DNA of 64,000 nt, taken from assembly GCF_014205165.1 (NCBI RefSeq), contig NZ_JACHMZ010000001.1, positions 3,764,501 to 3,828,500 on the forward strand, given 5' to 3'. The position numbers and the translations under genes are program-made. Shown here in pieces: positions 17,906 to 26,060 of this stretch. A model generated the notes under the pieces. That model worked only from the letters and a program-made list of their open reading frames with translations, did not search any database and was not told the origin of the DNA. Within the stretch, counting starts at the first letter, position 1, and the number at the start of each line of letters is the position of its first letter. Source of the stretch: Micromonospora carbonacea. Its GTDB lineage: Bacteria > Actinomycetota > Actinomycetes > Mycobacteriales > Micromonosporaceae.

Positions 17906-18833
17906 GCGGGTCGAGGCGGGCGTAGAGGACGTCCACCAGCAGGTTCATCAGCAGGAACAGGGCGGCGACGAAGAGCACCGCGCCCTGGAGCACCGGGTAG
18001 TCGCGGGCCTGGACGGCGTCGTAGGTGAGCCGGCCGACGCCCGGCCAGGCGAACAGCACCTCGATCACGATCACCCCGCCGACGAGGCTGGCCAACTGCA
18101 CCGCCACGACGGTGACCACGGGGATCAGCGCGTTGCGCAGCACGTGCCGGACGACCACGATCCGGGCACGCAGCCCCTTTGCCTCGGCGGTGCGCACGTA
18201 GTCCTCGGCGAGCACCTCCAGCACCGAGGAGCGGATGAACCGGGTGAGGATCGAGGCGGTGACCAGCCCCACGGCCGTGGCCGGCAGGACCACGTGCGAC
18301 GCCCACCGCGCCGGGTCCTCGGTCAGGGCCACGTAGCCCGACGGCGGCAGCCAGCCGAGCACCCCGGCGAAGAGCAGGATGCCCATGATGCCCATCCAGA
18401 AGTCGGGCACCGACACGCCGAACTGGCTGAACACCCGGGCGGCGTGGTCGAGGGCGGACCCGCTGCGCACGGCGGAGAGCACGCCCAGCGGGAAGGCCAC
18501 GAGCAGGGCCAGCAGCACGGCGGTGACCGCCAGCGACAGCGTCGCCGGCAACCGCTCCAGCACGATCGTGGTGACCGGCTGGCCGCTGCGGAAGCTCACC
18601 CCGAGGTCGCCGGTGAGCGCGTGGCCGACGTAGCTGAGGTACTGCGCGACCAGCGGCCGGTCGAGGCCGGAGCGCTCCCGCAGCGCGTCGTAGGTCTGCT
18701 GGTCGAAGCGGGTCCCGAGGGCGACCCGGACGGGGTCGCCGGGGACGAGCTGGAGCAGCAGGAAGACGACGAGCGTCACCCCGAACAGGACGACGACCGA
18801 CTGGAGCAGCCGGCGTAGGACGAAGCGTGTCAT
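17889..18833 (-). CDS. Peptide ABC transporter permease, DppB-like
   Basis: First permease of the peptide importer, 314 residues. It opens with the classical MTRFVLRRLLQSVVVLFGVTL helix and QLVPGDPVRVALG segment, followed by five further membrane helices. The EAA-type loop (YVRTAEAKGLRARIVVVRHVLRN) contacts the ATPase. The gene starts 16 bp after the binding-protein gene. Confidence 0.95.
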   Translation of the reverse strand: MTRFVLRRLLQSVVVLFGVTLVVFLLLQLVPGDPVRVALGTRFDQQTYDALRERSGLDRPLVAQYLSYVGHALTGDLGVSFRSGQPVTTIVLERLPATLSLAVTAVLLALLVAFPLGVLSAVRSGSALDHAARVFSQFGVSVPDFWMGIMGILLFAGVLGWLPPSGYVALTEDPARWASHVVLPATAVGLVTASILTRFIRSSVLEVLAEDYVRTAEAKGLRARIVVVRHVLRNALIPVVTVVAVQLASLVGGVIVIEVLFAWPGVGRLTYDAVQARDYPVLQGAVLFVAALFLLMNLLVDVLYARLDPRIGLR

Positions 18834-18849
18834 GTCTGCCCCCGTCAGC

Positions 18850-20388
18850 TCACCTGTCGAGGGCGACGTCGCGGAACCGGATGGCCCGGTCGGAGCGGAC
18901 CTGGTAACCGGTCACCTGCTTCGACCAGCCCTGCACCACGTCGGGGTTGTAGAGGTAGATGTAGCTGGCGTCGTCGACGATCTGCTTGGCCGCCTGGTCG
19001 TACGTCCGCTTGCGGGCCGCCGGGTCGGTCTCCGTGCGGCCGGCGTCGAGGAGCCTGTCGACGGCGGGGTTGCTGTACTTGTGGAAGTTGAACGTCGCGC
19101 CGGTGCGGTGCTGGGCGTAGTAGAACTCGTCCGGGTCGATGTTGCCGAGCCAGCCGAGCAGGAACGCGTCGAAGGCCCCCCGGCCCTGCTCGTCGAGCCA
19201 CTGGGCGAAGTCGAGGGTGCGGATCTTCACGGTGATCCCGACGTCTTTGAGCTGGGCGGCGATGACCTGGGCCGCGCTGACCGTCTCCGGGTACTCGGTG
19301 GTCACCATCAGGTCCAGGGTCAGCCCGCTGACGCCGGCCTGGCCGAGCAGCTGCCGGGCCTGCGCCGGGTCGTGCCGGTACGGCGCGTACTCGAAGTGCC
19401 AGGAGCTGCCCTTCGGGATCGCGGTCTGGTTGACCGTGGCCTGCCCGAACTTGGCCGCCTTCGCGATCGCCTCCCGGTCCAGGGCGAACGCGATCGCACG
19501 GCGCACGTTCACGTCGTCGTACGGCTTGCGGCCCTCGTTGAGCGCGAGGTACCAGTAGTCGGTCGACGACCGCGACTCGACGGTGACGTCGCCGCCGTTC
19601 TCCTTCAGCGCGGCGACCTGCTGGGGCGGCAGGTTGTCGGTCCACTGGACCTCGCCGCCGCGCAGGTTCTGGAGGGCGACCGTGGGGTCCTTGACGAAGG
19701 TGAAGCGGACCCCGTCGAGCGTGGGCTTCGGGCCCCAGTAGTTGTCGTTGCGGGTGAGCTGGATGCTGTCGCCGGAGGTGTAGCCGGCGACGGCGAACGG
19801 CCCGCTGCCCACCGGCCTGGTCTTGATCGCCCCGGACTCCACGTTGGACTTCTCGACGATCGCGACGCCCTTGAACCCGCCGAGGCTGGCCAGCAGGTTC
19901 GGGGTGGGCTTGGTGAGCGCGACCACCACGGTCGTCGGGTCGGGCGCGGTCACGGACTTCACGGTCTCGAACCGGTAGGACTGGTTGAGCTTCTCCGAGA
20001 TGATCCGCTCGTACGAGTAGACGACGTCCTCGGAGGTCAGCGGCGACCCGTCGGAGAAGCGCACGCCCTCGCGGAGGGTGAAGGTCCAGGTGAGCTGGTC
20101 GGCGCTGGTGGTCCACTTCGTCGCCAGCGAGGGACCCATCCGCAGGTCGGGGCCCGGCTCGACGAGGGTGTCGTAGACGTTCTCCAGCACCTGGAAGCTG
20201 TAGTAGGCCGAGGTCCGGTGCGGGTCGAGCTGGTCGGGTTCCCCGCCGATCGCGGCGTTCAGCGTGCCGCCGGCGCCCTTGCCGCCGGTGTCGCCGGCCC
20301 CGTCCACGTCGACGCTGTCGCCGGCGCCGCACCCGGCGGCGGCGAGTGCGAGCGCGAGCACGGCGCCGACCATTCTGGATCTGGTCAT
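18850..20388 (-). CDS. Peptide-binding lipoprotein, DppA/OppA-like (SBP family 5)
   Basis: Extracellular ligand-binding subunit of the peptide importer, 512 residues. The signal peptide ends at a lipobox with Cys20. The mature part carries SBP_bac_5 hallmarks: GGEPDQLDPHRTSAYYSFQVLENVYDTLV near the start, and a LREGVRFSDGSPLTSEDVVYSYERI block. It is the first gene of a five-gene operon that runs without gaps to 14865. The substrate is unknown; family members take di- and oligopeptides, nickel chelates or oligosaccharides, and nearby sugar-regulator genes leave an oligosaccharide substrate open. Confidence 0.93.
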   Translation of the reverse strand: MTRSRMVGAVLALALAAAGCGAGDSVDVDGAGDTGGKGAGGTLNAAIGGEPDQLDPHRTSAYYSFQVLENVYDTLVEPGPDLRMGPSLATKWTTSADQLTWTFTLREGVRFSDGSPLTSEDVVYSYERIISEKLNQSYRFETVKSVTAPDPTTVVVALTKPTPNLLASLGGFKGVAIVEKSNVESGAIKTRPVGSGPFAVAGYTSGDSIQLTRNDNYWGPKPTLDGVRFTFVKDPTVALQNLRGGEVQWTDNLPPQQVAALKENGGDVTVESRSSTDYWYLALNEGRKPYDDVNVRRAIAFALDREAIAKAAKFGQATVNQTAIPKGSSWHFEYAPYRHDPAQARQLLGQAGVSGLTLDLMVTTEYPETVSAAQVIAAQLKDVGITVKIRTLDFAQWLDEQGRGAFDAFLLGWLGNIDPDEFYYAQHRTGATFNFHKYSNPAVDRLLDAGRTETDPAARKRTYDQAAKQIVDDASYIYLYNPDVVQGWSKQVTGYQVRSDRAIRFRDVALDR

Positions 20389-20625
20389 GGACCCGGTCCC
20401 CCTCCGTCAGCGAGGCGCGGGAGTGCTCCCGCCTCCCGACCTCCTTGCCCGCGGTGTCCGGCGGACGAAACCTGCGTCGCCGCCCCGGCCCGCCGCCGGG
20501 CGCGGCCACGGCGGTACCGGCCCAGGTGAGGGCGGTTTCGTCACACAACCGTCATGGAACCGGGGGGTGCCCTCCAAAACCGCGTACCAGGGTGGGGGCT
20601 GCCGCCGCCGAGGAGAGGAGGCCGG

Positions 20626-21195
20626 ATGACGGTCGTACCGGACGATCGCCTGATGACGCTGATCTGCGACGACTGCGGCGACACGACGACCGGCAACGCG
20701 TGCGTGCTGCCCGACGCCGAGGTCGTCTGGACGCTGGTGTCCGAGCACGGCTGGAGCGGCTCGCCGTTCGCCGTCGGCCCGCACCGGTGCCCGCCGTGCA
20801 GCATCGCCGGCCCCGCGCCGAGCCAACTCCTCGGGCTCGACCAGGTCGACGGCTGCGACGACGCGCCCGGCCACGGCGAGGACCGGCTGCGCGCCGCCCT
20901 GCGCGACGCGGTCGAGTTCGACGGGCGGGCCGTGGTGGACCTGCACGACATGGAGCAGATCGACCCGGCCGGGCTGGGTCTGCTGGTGCGGGCCCACCAG
21001 GAGGCCCGGCAGCGGGGCGTCGTCCTGTGCCTCGCCGCGCCCTCCCGGTTCGTCCGCACCGTCCTGCACACCATGCGGCTCGACGGCCTCTTCCCGACCT
21101 TCGCGACCCGGCAGGAGGCCCTGGCGGCGACCGGCCCCGCGCTGACGGCGACCGGCCCCGCCCTGACGGCGACCGGCCCCGCGCCGGCCCGCTGA
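20626..21195 (+). CDS. STAS-domain protein with N-terminal four-cysteine motif
   Basis: A 189-residue protein with two parts. Residues 14-58 hold two CxxC pairs (Cys14/Cys17 and Cys55/Cys58), a possible zinc ribbon. Residues 85-180 form a STAS domain like anti-anti-sigma factors. In those proteins a Ser after the conserved Asp is phosphorylated by an anti-sigma kinase; here the motif reads IDPAGLGLL, so that Ser is replaced (Pro114, Ala115). The protein may thus be permanently 'dephosphorylated-like' or work differently. The ATG at 20626 follows AGGAGAGGAG. The C-terminus is a 21-bp tandem repeat encoding ATGPALT units. Confidence 0.75.
   Translation: MTVVPDDRLMTLICDDCGDTTTGNACVLPDAEVVWTLVSEHGWSGSPFAVGPHRCPPCSIAGPAPSQLLGLDQVDGCDDAPGHGEDRLRAALRDAVEFDGRAVVDLHDMEQIDPAGLGLLVRAHQEARQRGVVLCLAAPSRFVRTVLHTMRLDGLFPTFATRQEALAATGPALTATGPALTATGPAPAR
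21126..21190. repeat. 21-bp tandem repeat at the 3' end of the STAS gene
   Basis: Three copies of a unit built on GCGACCGGCCCCGC-CTGACG encode repeated ATGPALT. They are in frame and end at the stop, suggesting slippage extended the C-terminus. Confidence 0.7.
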
Positions 21196-21216
21196 CCCGG
21201 CGCGGGGCGCGGCGGC

Positions 21217-22530
21217 TCAGGCCGACCGGTCGGGCTGCGCCTGGTAGACGTCGGGCACCCCGTCCCGGTCGCGGTCGACGGTCTCGGCCTCGTGCACCCG
21301 CCGGTAGGCCCGGCTGCGGACGCGCAGGATGACGGTGGCCAGGCCGGCGGCGAGCAGGGATCCGGTGAGCACGGCGACCTTGACGTGGTCGTCGCGCTCG
21401 CTGCCCAGGCCGAAGGCGAGCTCGCCGATGAGCAGGGAGACGGTGAACCCGATGCCGCCCAGCAGCGCCAGGCCGAACACGTCGAGCCAGTTCAACCCCT
21501 CGTCGAGGTCGGCGCGGGTGAACCGGGACACCAGCCAGGTCGCCGCCATGATGCCGATCGGCTTGCCGAGCACCAGGCCGACCACGATCCCGACGGCGAC
21601 CCGGTCGGTCAGGGCGGTGGCCAGGCCGGCGAGGCCGCCGACGGTGACACCGGCGGAGAGGAACGCGAAGACCGGCACCGCGACCCCGGCGGAGAGGGGC
21701 CGGAACCGGTGCTCGAAGTGCTCGGCGAGGCCGGGACCGGCGTCCGGGCCGCCCGCGGCCCGGCTGCGGACCACCGGAACGGTGAACGCCAGCAGCACGC
21801 CGGCGACGGTGGCGTGCACCCCGGACTCGTGCATCAGCACCCAGGTCACGGCGGCCAGCGGCAGCAGCAGCCACCAGGACCGGACCCGGCGCTGCACCAG
21901 CAGCCCGAAGACCGCCAGCGGGACCAGCGCGCCCAGCAGCGGGCCGACGGCCAGGTCGGAGGTGTAGAAGACGGCGATGATCACGATGGCGAGCAGGTCG
22001 TCGACCACCGCGAGGGTGAGCAGGAAGGTGCGCAGCGCCGCGGGCAGGAAGCGGCCGACGACGGCGAGCACCGCCAGGGCGAAGGCGATGTCGGTCGCGG
22101 TGGGGATCGCCCAGCCCCGCGGAGCGTCGCCGCCGGCGATGAGGTGGTAGAGGAGGGCGGGCACGAGCACGCCGCCCATGGCGGCGGCCACCGGCACCGC
22201 CGCGCGGCGCGGGTCCCGCAGGTCCCCGGCGACGAACTCGCGCTTGAGCTCCAGCCCGGCGACGAAGAAGAAGATCGCCAACAGGCCGTCGGCGGCCCAG
22301 GTGGCCAGGCTGAGGTCCAGGTGCAGCGCCGCCGGACCCAGCCTGAGGTCCCGCAGCGCCTGGTAGCCGTCGGCCCAGGGGGAGTTGGACCAGATCAGGG
22401 CCAGCAACGCGCCGACCAGCAGGAGCGCCCCGCCCACGGTCTCCCTGCGCAGGATGCCGAAGATGCGGCTGGTCTCACCCCACGAGCGTCGGGCGAGCAG
22501 GCTGGGGCGGCGCCGGGGGGCGTCGGTCAC
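21217..22530 (-). CDS. nhaA: Na+/H+ antiporter NhaA
   Basis: Membrane antiporter exchanging Na+ for H+, about 437 residues with some 11-12 helices. Family markers are the [18 protein letters not shown] segment with the paired Asp residues of the ion site, the [16 protein letters not shown] region (here [16 protein letters not shown]) and [15 protein letters not shown] near the end. A GTG at 22530 with GAGGAG upstream is the preferred start; an earlier in-frame ATG at 22590 lacks a site. A Gly/Ala/Pro stretch interrupts the middle loop. It is convergent with the STAS gene, only 21 bp away. Confidence 0.94.
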   Translation of the reverse strand: MTDAPRRRPSLLARRSWGETSRIFGILRRETVGGALLLVGALLALIWSNSPWADGYQALRDLRLGPAALHLDLSLATWAADGLLAIFFFVAGLELKREFVAGDLRDPRRAAVPVAAAMGGVLVPALLYHLIAGGDAPRGWAIPTATDIAFALAVLAVVGRFLPAALRTFLLTLAVVDDLLAIVIIAVFYTSDLAVGPLLGALVPLAVFGLLVQRRVRSWWLLLPLAAVTWVLMHESGVHATVAGVLLAFTVPVVRSRAAGGPDAGPGLAEHFEHRFRPLSAGVAVPVFAFLSAGVTVGGLAGLATALTDRVAVGIVVGLVLGKPIGIMAATWLVSRFTRADLDEGLNWLDVFGLALLGGIGFTVSLLIGELAFGLGSERDDHVKVAVLTGSLLAAGLATVILRVRSRAYRRVHEAETVDRDRDGVPDVYQAQPDRSA

Positions 22531-22620
22531 GGGGAACTCCTCGTCGGCTGGGCAGCGTCGTCTCGTCGCCGACCAGACTTCCCGGCACACCGAAGCCCTA
22601 CCCTAGCCGCTTTCCGGGCC

Positions 22621-22631
22621 CGAAACTTCCG
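22621..22631. promoter_or_regulatory. CGAAACTTCCG operator-like site before the esterase gene
   Basis: CGAAACTTCCG differs by one base outside the spacer from CGAAAnTTTCG, the motif duplicated before the second lacI gene. It lies 124 bp upstream of the secreted esterase start. Control by that regulator is inference. Confidence 0.4.
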
Positions 22632-22754
22632 CTGGTTGCCACCCTCACTCCAGCTATCCATACTGATGAACGTTCCTGAGCCGGACGTGGTCGGAGGCCG
22701 GGCAGCCCCGATCGGAACCTCGCCCCATCGGCACTCTCCGGAGGAACCTGCCCC

Positions 22755-24110
22755 ATGAGATCAAGGACGAAGCTGCTGGGCGCCGCCCTGGTGGCCGCCG
22801 CAGTGGCCGCGCTCGCGGCTGTCACGGCACCCGCGCCCGCGTCGGCGGCGGCGCTGACCGAGGTCACCAACTTCGGTGCGAACCCCAGCAACCTGCGCAT
22901 GTACCTGTACGTGCCCGACCGGGTCGCGCCCCGGCCGGGCCTGCTGGTCGCGGTGCACTACTGCACCGGGACCGGCCCGGCGTTCTTCAACGGCGCCCAG
23001 TTCGACGAGCTGGCCAACCAGTACGGCTACATCGTCGTCTACCCGTCGGTGACCCGCAGCAGCCAGTGCTTCGACGTCTCCTCGCCGCAGGCGTTGCGCC
23101 GGGACGGCGGCAGCGACCCGGTGGGCATCAAGTCGATGATCGACTACGTCCGGGCGCGGTACCCCGTCGACGCGGACCGGATCTTCGCCACCGGCGTCTC
23201 CTCCGGGGCGATGATGACCAACGTCCTGCTCGGGCTCTACCCCGACGTGTTCGCCGCCGGCGCGGCCTTCGCCGGCGTCCCGTTCGGCTGCTTCGCCACC
23301 ACGAACGGCTCGGAGTGGAACAGCGACTGCGCCAACGGGCAGGTCACCAAGACCGCCCAGCAGTGGGGCGACCTGGTCCGCAACGCCTACCCGGGGTACA
23401 CGGGCAAGCGGCCCCGGATGCAGCTGTGGCACGGCACCAACGACGAGACCCTGCGCTACCCGAACTTCGGCGAAGAGGTCAAGCAGTGGACGAACGTGCA
23501 CGGGCTGAGCCAGACCCCGACGTACACGGACACCCCGCAGTCCGGCTACACCCGCACCCGCTACGGCGGCAACGGCACCATGGCGCCGGTCGAGGCGATC
23601 AGCATGGCCGGGGTCTCGCACAACCTGCCCGTGGACGCCGCGCAGGCCATCCGGTTCTTCGGCCTGGACAACGCCACCCCGCCCACGACGCCGCCGCCCA
23701 CCACTGCCCCGCCGACCACCCCACCGCCGACCACGCCGCCGCCGACCACCCCACCGCCCACGACGCCGCCGCCGACCACGCCGCCGGCCGGCGGGGGCTG
23801 CGCCGTCGGGTACACCGTCAACGCCTGGAACACCGGCCTGACCGCCGCCGTCACGATCACCAACACCGGCGGCACGACGATCAACGGCTGGAGCCTGGCG
23901 TTCACGCTGCCGGCCGGGCAGAGCATCACCGGCGGCTGGAACGCCACCTACTCCCCCGCCAGCGGCGCGGTGACCGCCCGTAACGTCTCGTACAACGGCA
24001 CGATCGCGCCGAACTCGTCGGTCAGCATCGGCTTCCAGGCCGACCACACCGGCAACACCGCCAAGCCGGCCTCGTTCACCCTCAACGGGGCGGCCTGCTC
24101 GGTCTCCTGA
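22755..24110 (+). CDS. Secreted CE1/PHB-depolymerase-type esterase with CBM2
   Basis: A 451-residue exported esterase, probably an acetyl-xylan or feruloyl esterase acting on plant cell wall. Residues 1-32 are a Sec signal. The catalytic domain (about 35-310) has the GVSSG nucleophile elbow with Ser149, a HGTNDETLRY acidic region and GVSHNLP with the probable catalytic His. A Pro-Thr linker of repeated PPTT units follows (about 313-345). A family 2 carbohydrate-binding module (about 348-451) shows the usual YTVNAWNTGLTAAVTITNTG opening and flanking cysteines. GAGGAA stands before the ATG. PHB depolymerases share the fold, but the CBM2 argues for polysaccharide. Confidence 0.9.
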   Translation: MRSRTKLLGAALVAAAVAALAAVTAPAPASAAALTEVTNFGANPSNLRMYLYVPDRVAPRPGLLVAVHYCTGTGPAFFNGAQFDELANQYGYIVVYPSVTRSSQCFDVSSPQALRRDGGSDPVGIKSMIDYVRARYPVDADRIFATGVSSGAMMTNVLLGLYPDVFAAGAAFAGVPFGCFATTNGSEWNSDCANGQVTKTAQQWGDLVRNAYPGYTGKRPRMQLWHGTNDETLRYPNFGEEVKQWTNVHGLSQTPTYTDTPQSGYTRTRYGGNGTMAPVEAISMAGVSHNLPVDAAQAIRFFGLDNATPPTTPPPTTAPPTTPPPTTPPPTTPPPTTPPPTTPPAGGGCAVGYTVNAWNTGLTAAVTITNTGGTTINGWSLAFTLPAGQSITGGWNATYSPASGAVTARNVSYNGTIAPNSSVSIGFQADHTGNTAKPASFTLNGAACSVS

Positions 24111-24153
24111 GTGCAACCCGGTGGCGGTGCGCTCCGCCACCACCGTCGCCGGC

Positions 24154-24185
24154 GAGGGCGCGCACCGCTTCCGGTGCGCGCCCTC
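24154..24185 (+). terminator. Terminator after the CBM2 esterase
   Basis: A perfect 14-bp stem with a CTTC loop (arms 24154-24167 and 24172-24185), preceded by a smaller hairpin at 24121-24140. It lies 44 bp after the stop. Confidence 0.8.
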
Positions 24186-24206
24186 GTCACGAATCCGACA
24201 TGCCGA

Positions 24207-24247
24207 CCGCCGGCACGGGGGTCCGGGCGGGACTCCCGTGCCGGCGG
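24207..24247 (-). terminator. Terminator after the TauE/SafE gene
   Basis: A 13-bp perfect stem CCGCCGGCACGGG with its complement and a 15-base loop, 45 bp beyond the stop of the minus-strand transporter gene. It can also back up the terminator of the convergent esterase. Confidence 0.7.
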
Positions 24248-24291
24248 CCCACACCGGCCCGCGCGCCGGCTACGGCGGGCCCGGCGGGCGG

Positions 24292-25215
24292 TCAGTTCGT
24301 CGCGGTGGCGGGCTCCCCGGGACCGTCCCCGGCCACGACCGGCTCGACGGTCCGGTCCGCCAGGTGCTGGCGCACCGACCAGGCCACGGCGGCCGCCCAG
24401 GCGGCGACGATGACCAGGTAGCTGGCGTACCGGATGCCGGCGGAGGCGTCGATCCAGTCGCTGAGCAGCAGGGTCCGCACGTTGGTGAGGATGATGACGC
24501 CGCCGACGGCGGAGCCGAGGACCCGCGGCGGCACCATCCGCACCAGCCAGGCGGCGATCGGCGCGGCGATCATGCCGCCGAGCAGCAGCGCGCCCACCCA
24601 GCCGAAGTTGATGCTCTCCGACCCGATCCCGACCAGGAACCCGGCGCTGGCGGCGATCGCCACCAGGAACTCGCTGGTGTCGATGGAGCCGATCACCCGA
24701 CGCGGCTCCATCCGGCCGCTGGCGAGGATGGCGGGGGTGCCGACCGGGCCCCAGCCGCCGCCGCCGGTCGCGTCGACGAAGCCGGCGACGAGGCCCAGCG
24801 GGCCCAGAAAGCGCTTGCGCAGGGGCAGCCCGACCCGGTCGCGGGGCAGCCCGGAGACGGTGAACCGGACCAGCACGTAGACCCCGAGGGTGAGCAGGAT
24901 CAACGACATGATCGGGGCCGCGGTCGCGGTGGAGAGGCTGGACAGGAACGTGGCGCCGGCGAAGGCGCCGAGGGCGCCCGGCACGCCGACCCTGCGGACC
25001 ACCGTCCAGTCGACGTTGCCGAAGCGCCAGTGGGCGGCGCCGGAGACGAGGGTGGTGCCGATCTCGGCCAGGTGAACAGTTGCGGAAGCACTCGCGGCGC
25101 TGGTGTTGATGGCCAGCAGCAGTGTTGTCGACGTCACGCCGTACGCCATGCCGAGGCTGCCGTCTACCAGTTGCGCACCGAGTCCCACAAGGGCGAGGAG
25201 AAGGAGTTTACGCAC
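24292..25215 (-). CDS. TauE/SafE-family anion transporter
   Basis: A membrane protein of about 307 residues with eight or so helices. The family pattern is clear: QLVDGSLGMAYGVTSTTLLLA in the first repeat and GLVAGFVDATGGGGWGPVGTPAIL in the second. TauE/SafE proteins move sulfite, sulfonates or other organic anions. The GTG at 25215 (reading VRKLLLLALVG) is chosen because conservation starts there; the open frame extends to 25485 without membrane character and the ribosome site is weak, so the start is uncertain. It is divergent from the sulfotransferase-bearing polyketide cluster, so a sulfur-related role is possible. Confidence 0.85.
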   Translation of the reverse strand: MRKLLLLALVGLGAQLVDGSLGMAYGVTSTTLLLAINTSAASASATVHLAEIGTTLVSGAAHWRFGNVDWTVVRRVGVPGALGAFAGATFLSSLSTATAAPIMSLILLTLGVYVLVRFTVSGLPRDRVGLPLRKRFLGPLGLVAGFVDATGGGGWGPVGTPAILASGRMEPRRVIGSIDTSEFLVAIAASAGFLVGIGSESINFGWVGALLLGGMIAAPIAAWLVRMVPPRVLGSAVGGVIILTNVRTLLLSDWIDASAGIRYASYLVIVAAWAAAVAWSVRQHLADRTVEPVVAGDGPGEPATATN

Positions 25216-26060
25216 AATATCCGCCGATCCGAAAGACAAAAGGGGGTCTGGCAGCGCCGGGCGGGGACGGCGGTCGAGGCGGACCGCACCGCCCCGGCGA
25301 GCCGAGTCTGTGCAGGTACAGGGATTGTCGTAGGCGACGCCGGCCGCCCCATTGACGGGCGACCGCGTACTAATCATTCCGACAGATTGGGTAAAACGCT
25401 CGTTAAGCGGGGCTACGGTGCCGCCGCCCGGTCGCGGTATCGGCTCGCCCAGCGCGACCGCCGGCAAGACCGTCGCTGAACTCACCGCCTGTGGTGAACC
25501 GCACTCGATGCGGTCCGCGTCGTTACCGCAGCTAGCGTGACGTGGGTCACAACACGCCGTCTACCAGGGCCTTCGCTGATCGCCCGGCGAAGCTCACCTC
25601 ACTTTCGGTGAATGTCGAAGTTAATCGATGGGTAATAGCGATGACGACATTGACAGGGATCGTTGAGGTAGTCCGCAACCCCTGGCAAGACCCGTTCCAC
25701 ATCGTGAGACAGAACGACTAGAATCACCCACTGCCAGGGAATGTCCGGAGAGCGTAAAACAATTTCGTAATGAACTCGACAATCGCCGCACCGCGGCGAG
25801 CGGTGCCGTTCGCACCCCCCGCCGTCCGAGTTCGCGGCCATTTTGCCTGGCCACCTCACCGGCAAATCCCGCCGCCTTAGTAGGAAATCTTCACCTCCCC
25901 GATCAGGTTGGTCAGATTTAACCGGGCCGTAACTGGGCGACGCTACGTTATGACCCAGCGCGACATTGACTGCCGCAAATTAGGGCCCGAGCGCCGGTGG
26001 TACGGCCGGCCGGTCCAGCCCGTCGCCCCGCGATCTTCTCGCGACCGAAGTGGGAGCCTG
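25216..26060. other. AT-richer intergenic region before the polyketide cluster
   Basis: About 845 bp between divergent genes. From about 25,360 to 25,980 the base composition falls to roughly half AT, against about a quarter in flanking genes. It holds a Crp-like palindrome and a weak sigma-70-like promoter on the plus strand (TTCCAC 25695-25700, 18 bp, TAGAAT 25719-25724). A minus-strand open frame at 25599-25865 could encode about 88 residues from a TTG, but has no ribosome site or known pattern, so I do not call it. Confidence 0.6.
25537..25551. promoter_or_regulatory. Crp-like palindrome
   Basis: GTGACGTGGGTCACA matches the TGTGA-N6-TCACA consensus of Crp/Fnr-family proteins at all but the first base. 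It lies between the transporter and the polyketide cluster and could serve either promoter. Confidence 0.45.

Noticed and set aside
25599..25865. Minus-strand frame of about 88 residues in the AT-rich region
   Set aside because: It needs a TTG start, has no ribosome site, and an overlapping frame on the same strand is equally open. No recognisable pattern.
25908..26060. Earlier in-frame start for the first PKS giving 51 extra residues
   Set aside because: No ribosome site at 25908 and the extra sequence lies in AT-rich non-coding-like DNA; 26061 has GGGAG and starts at the first conserved strand.
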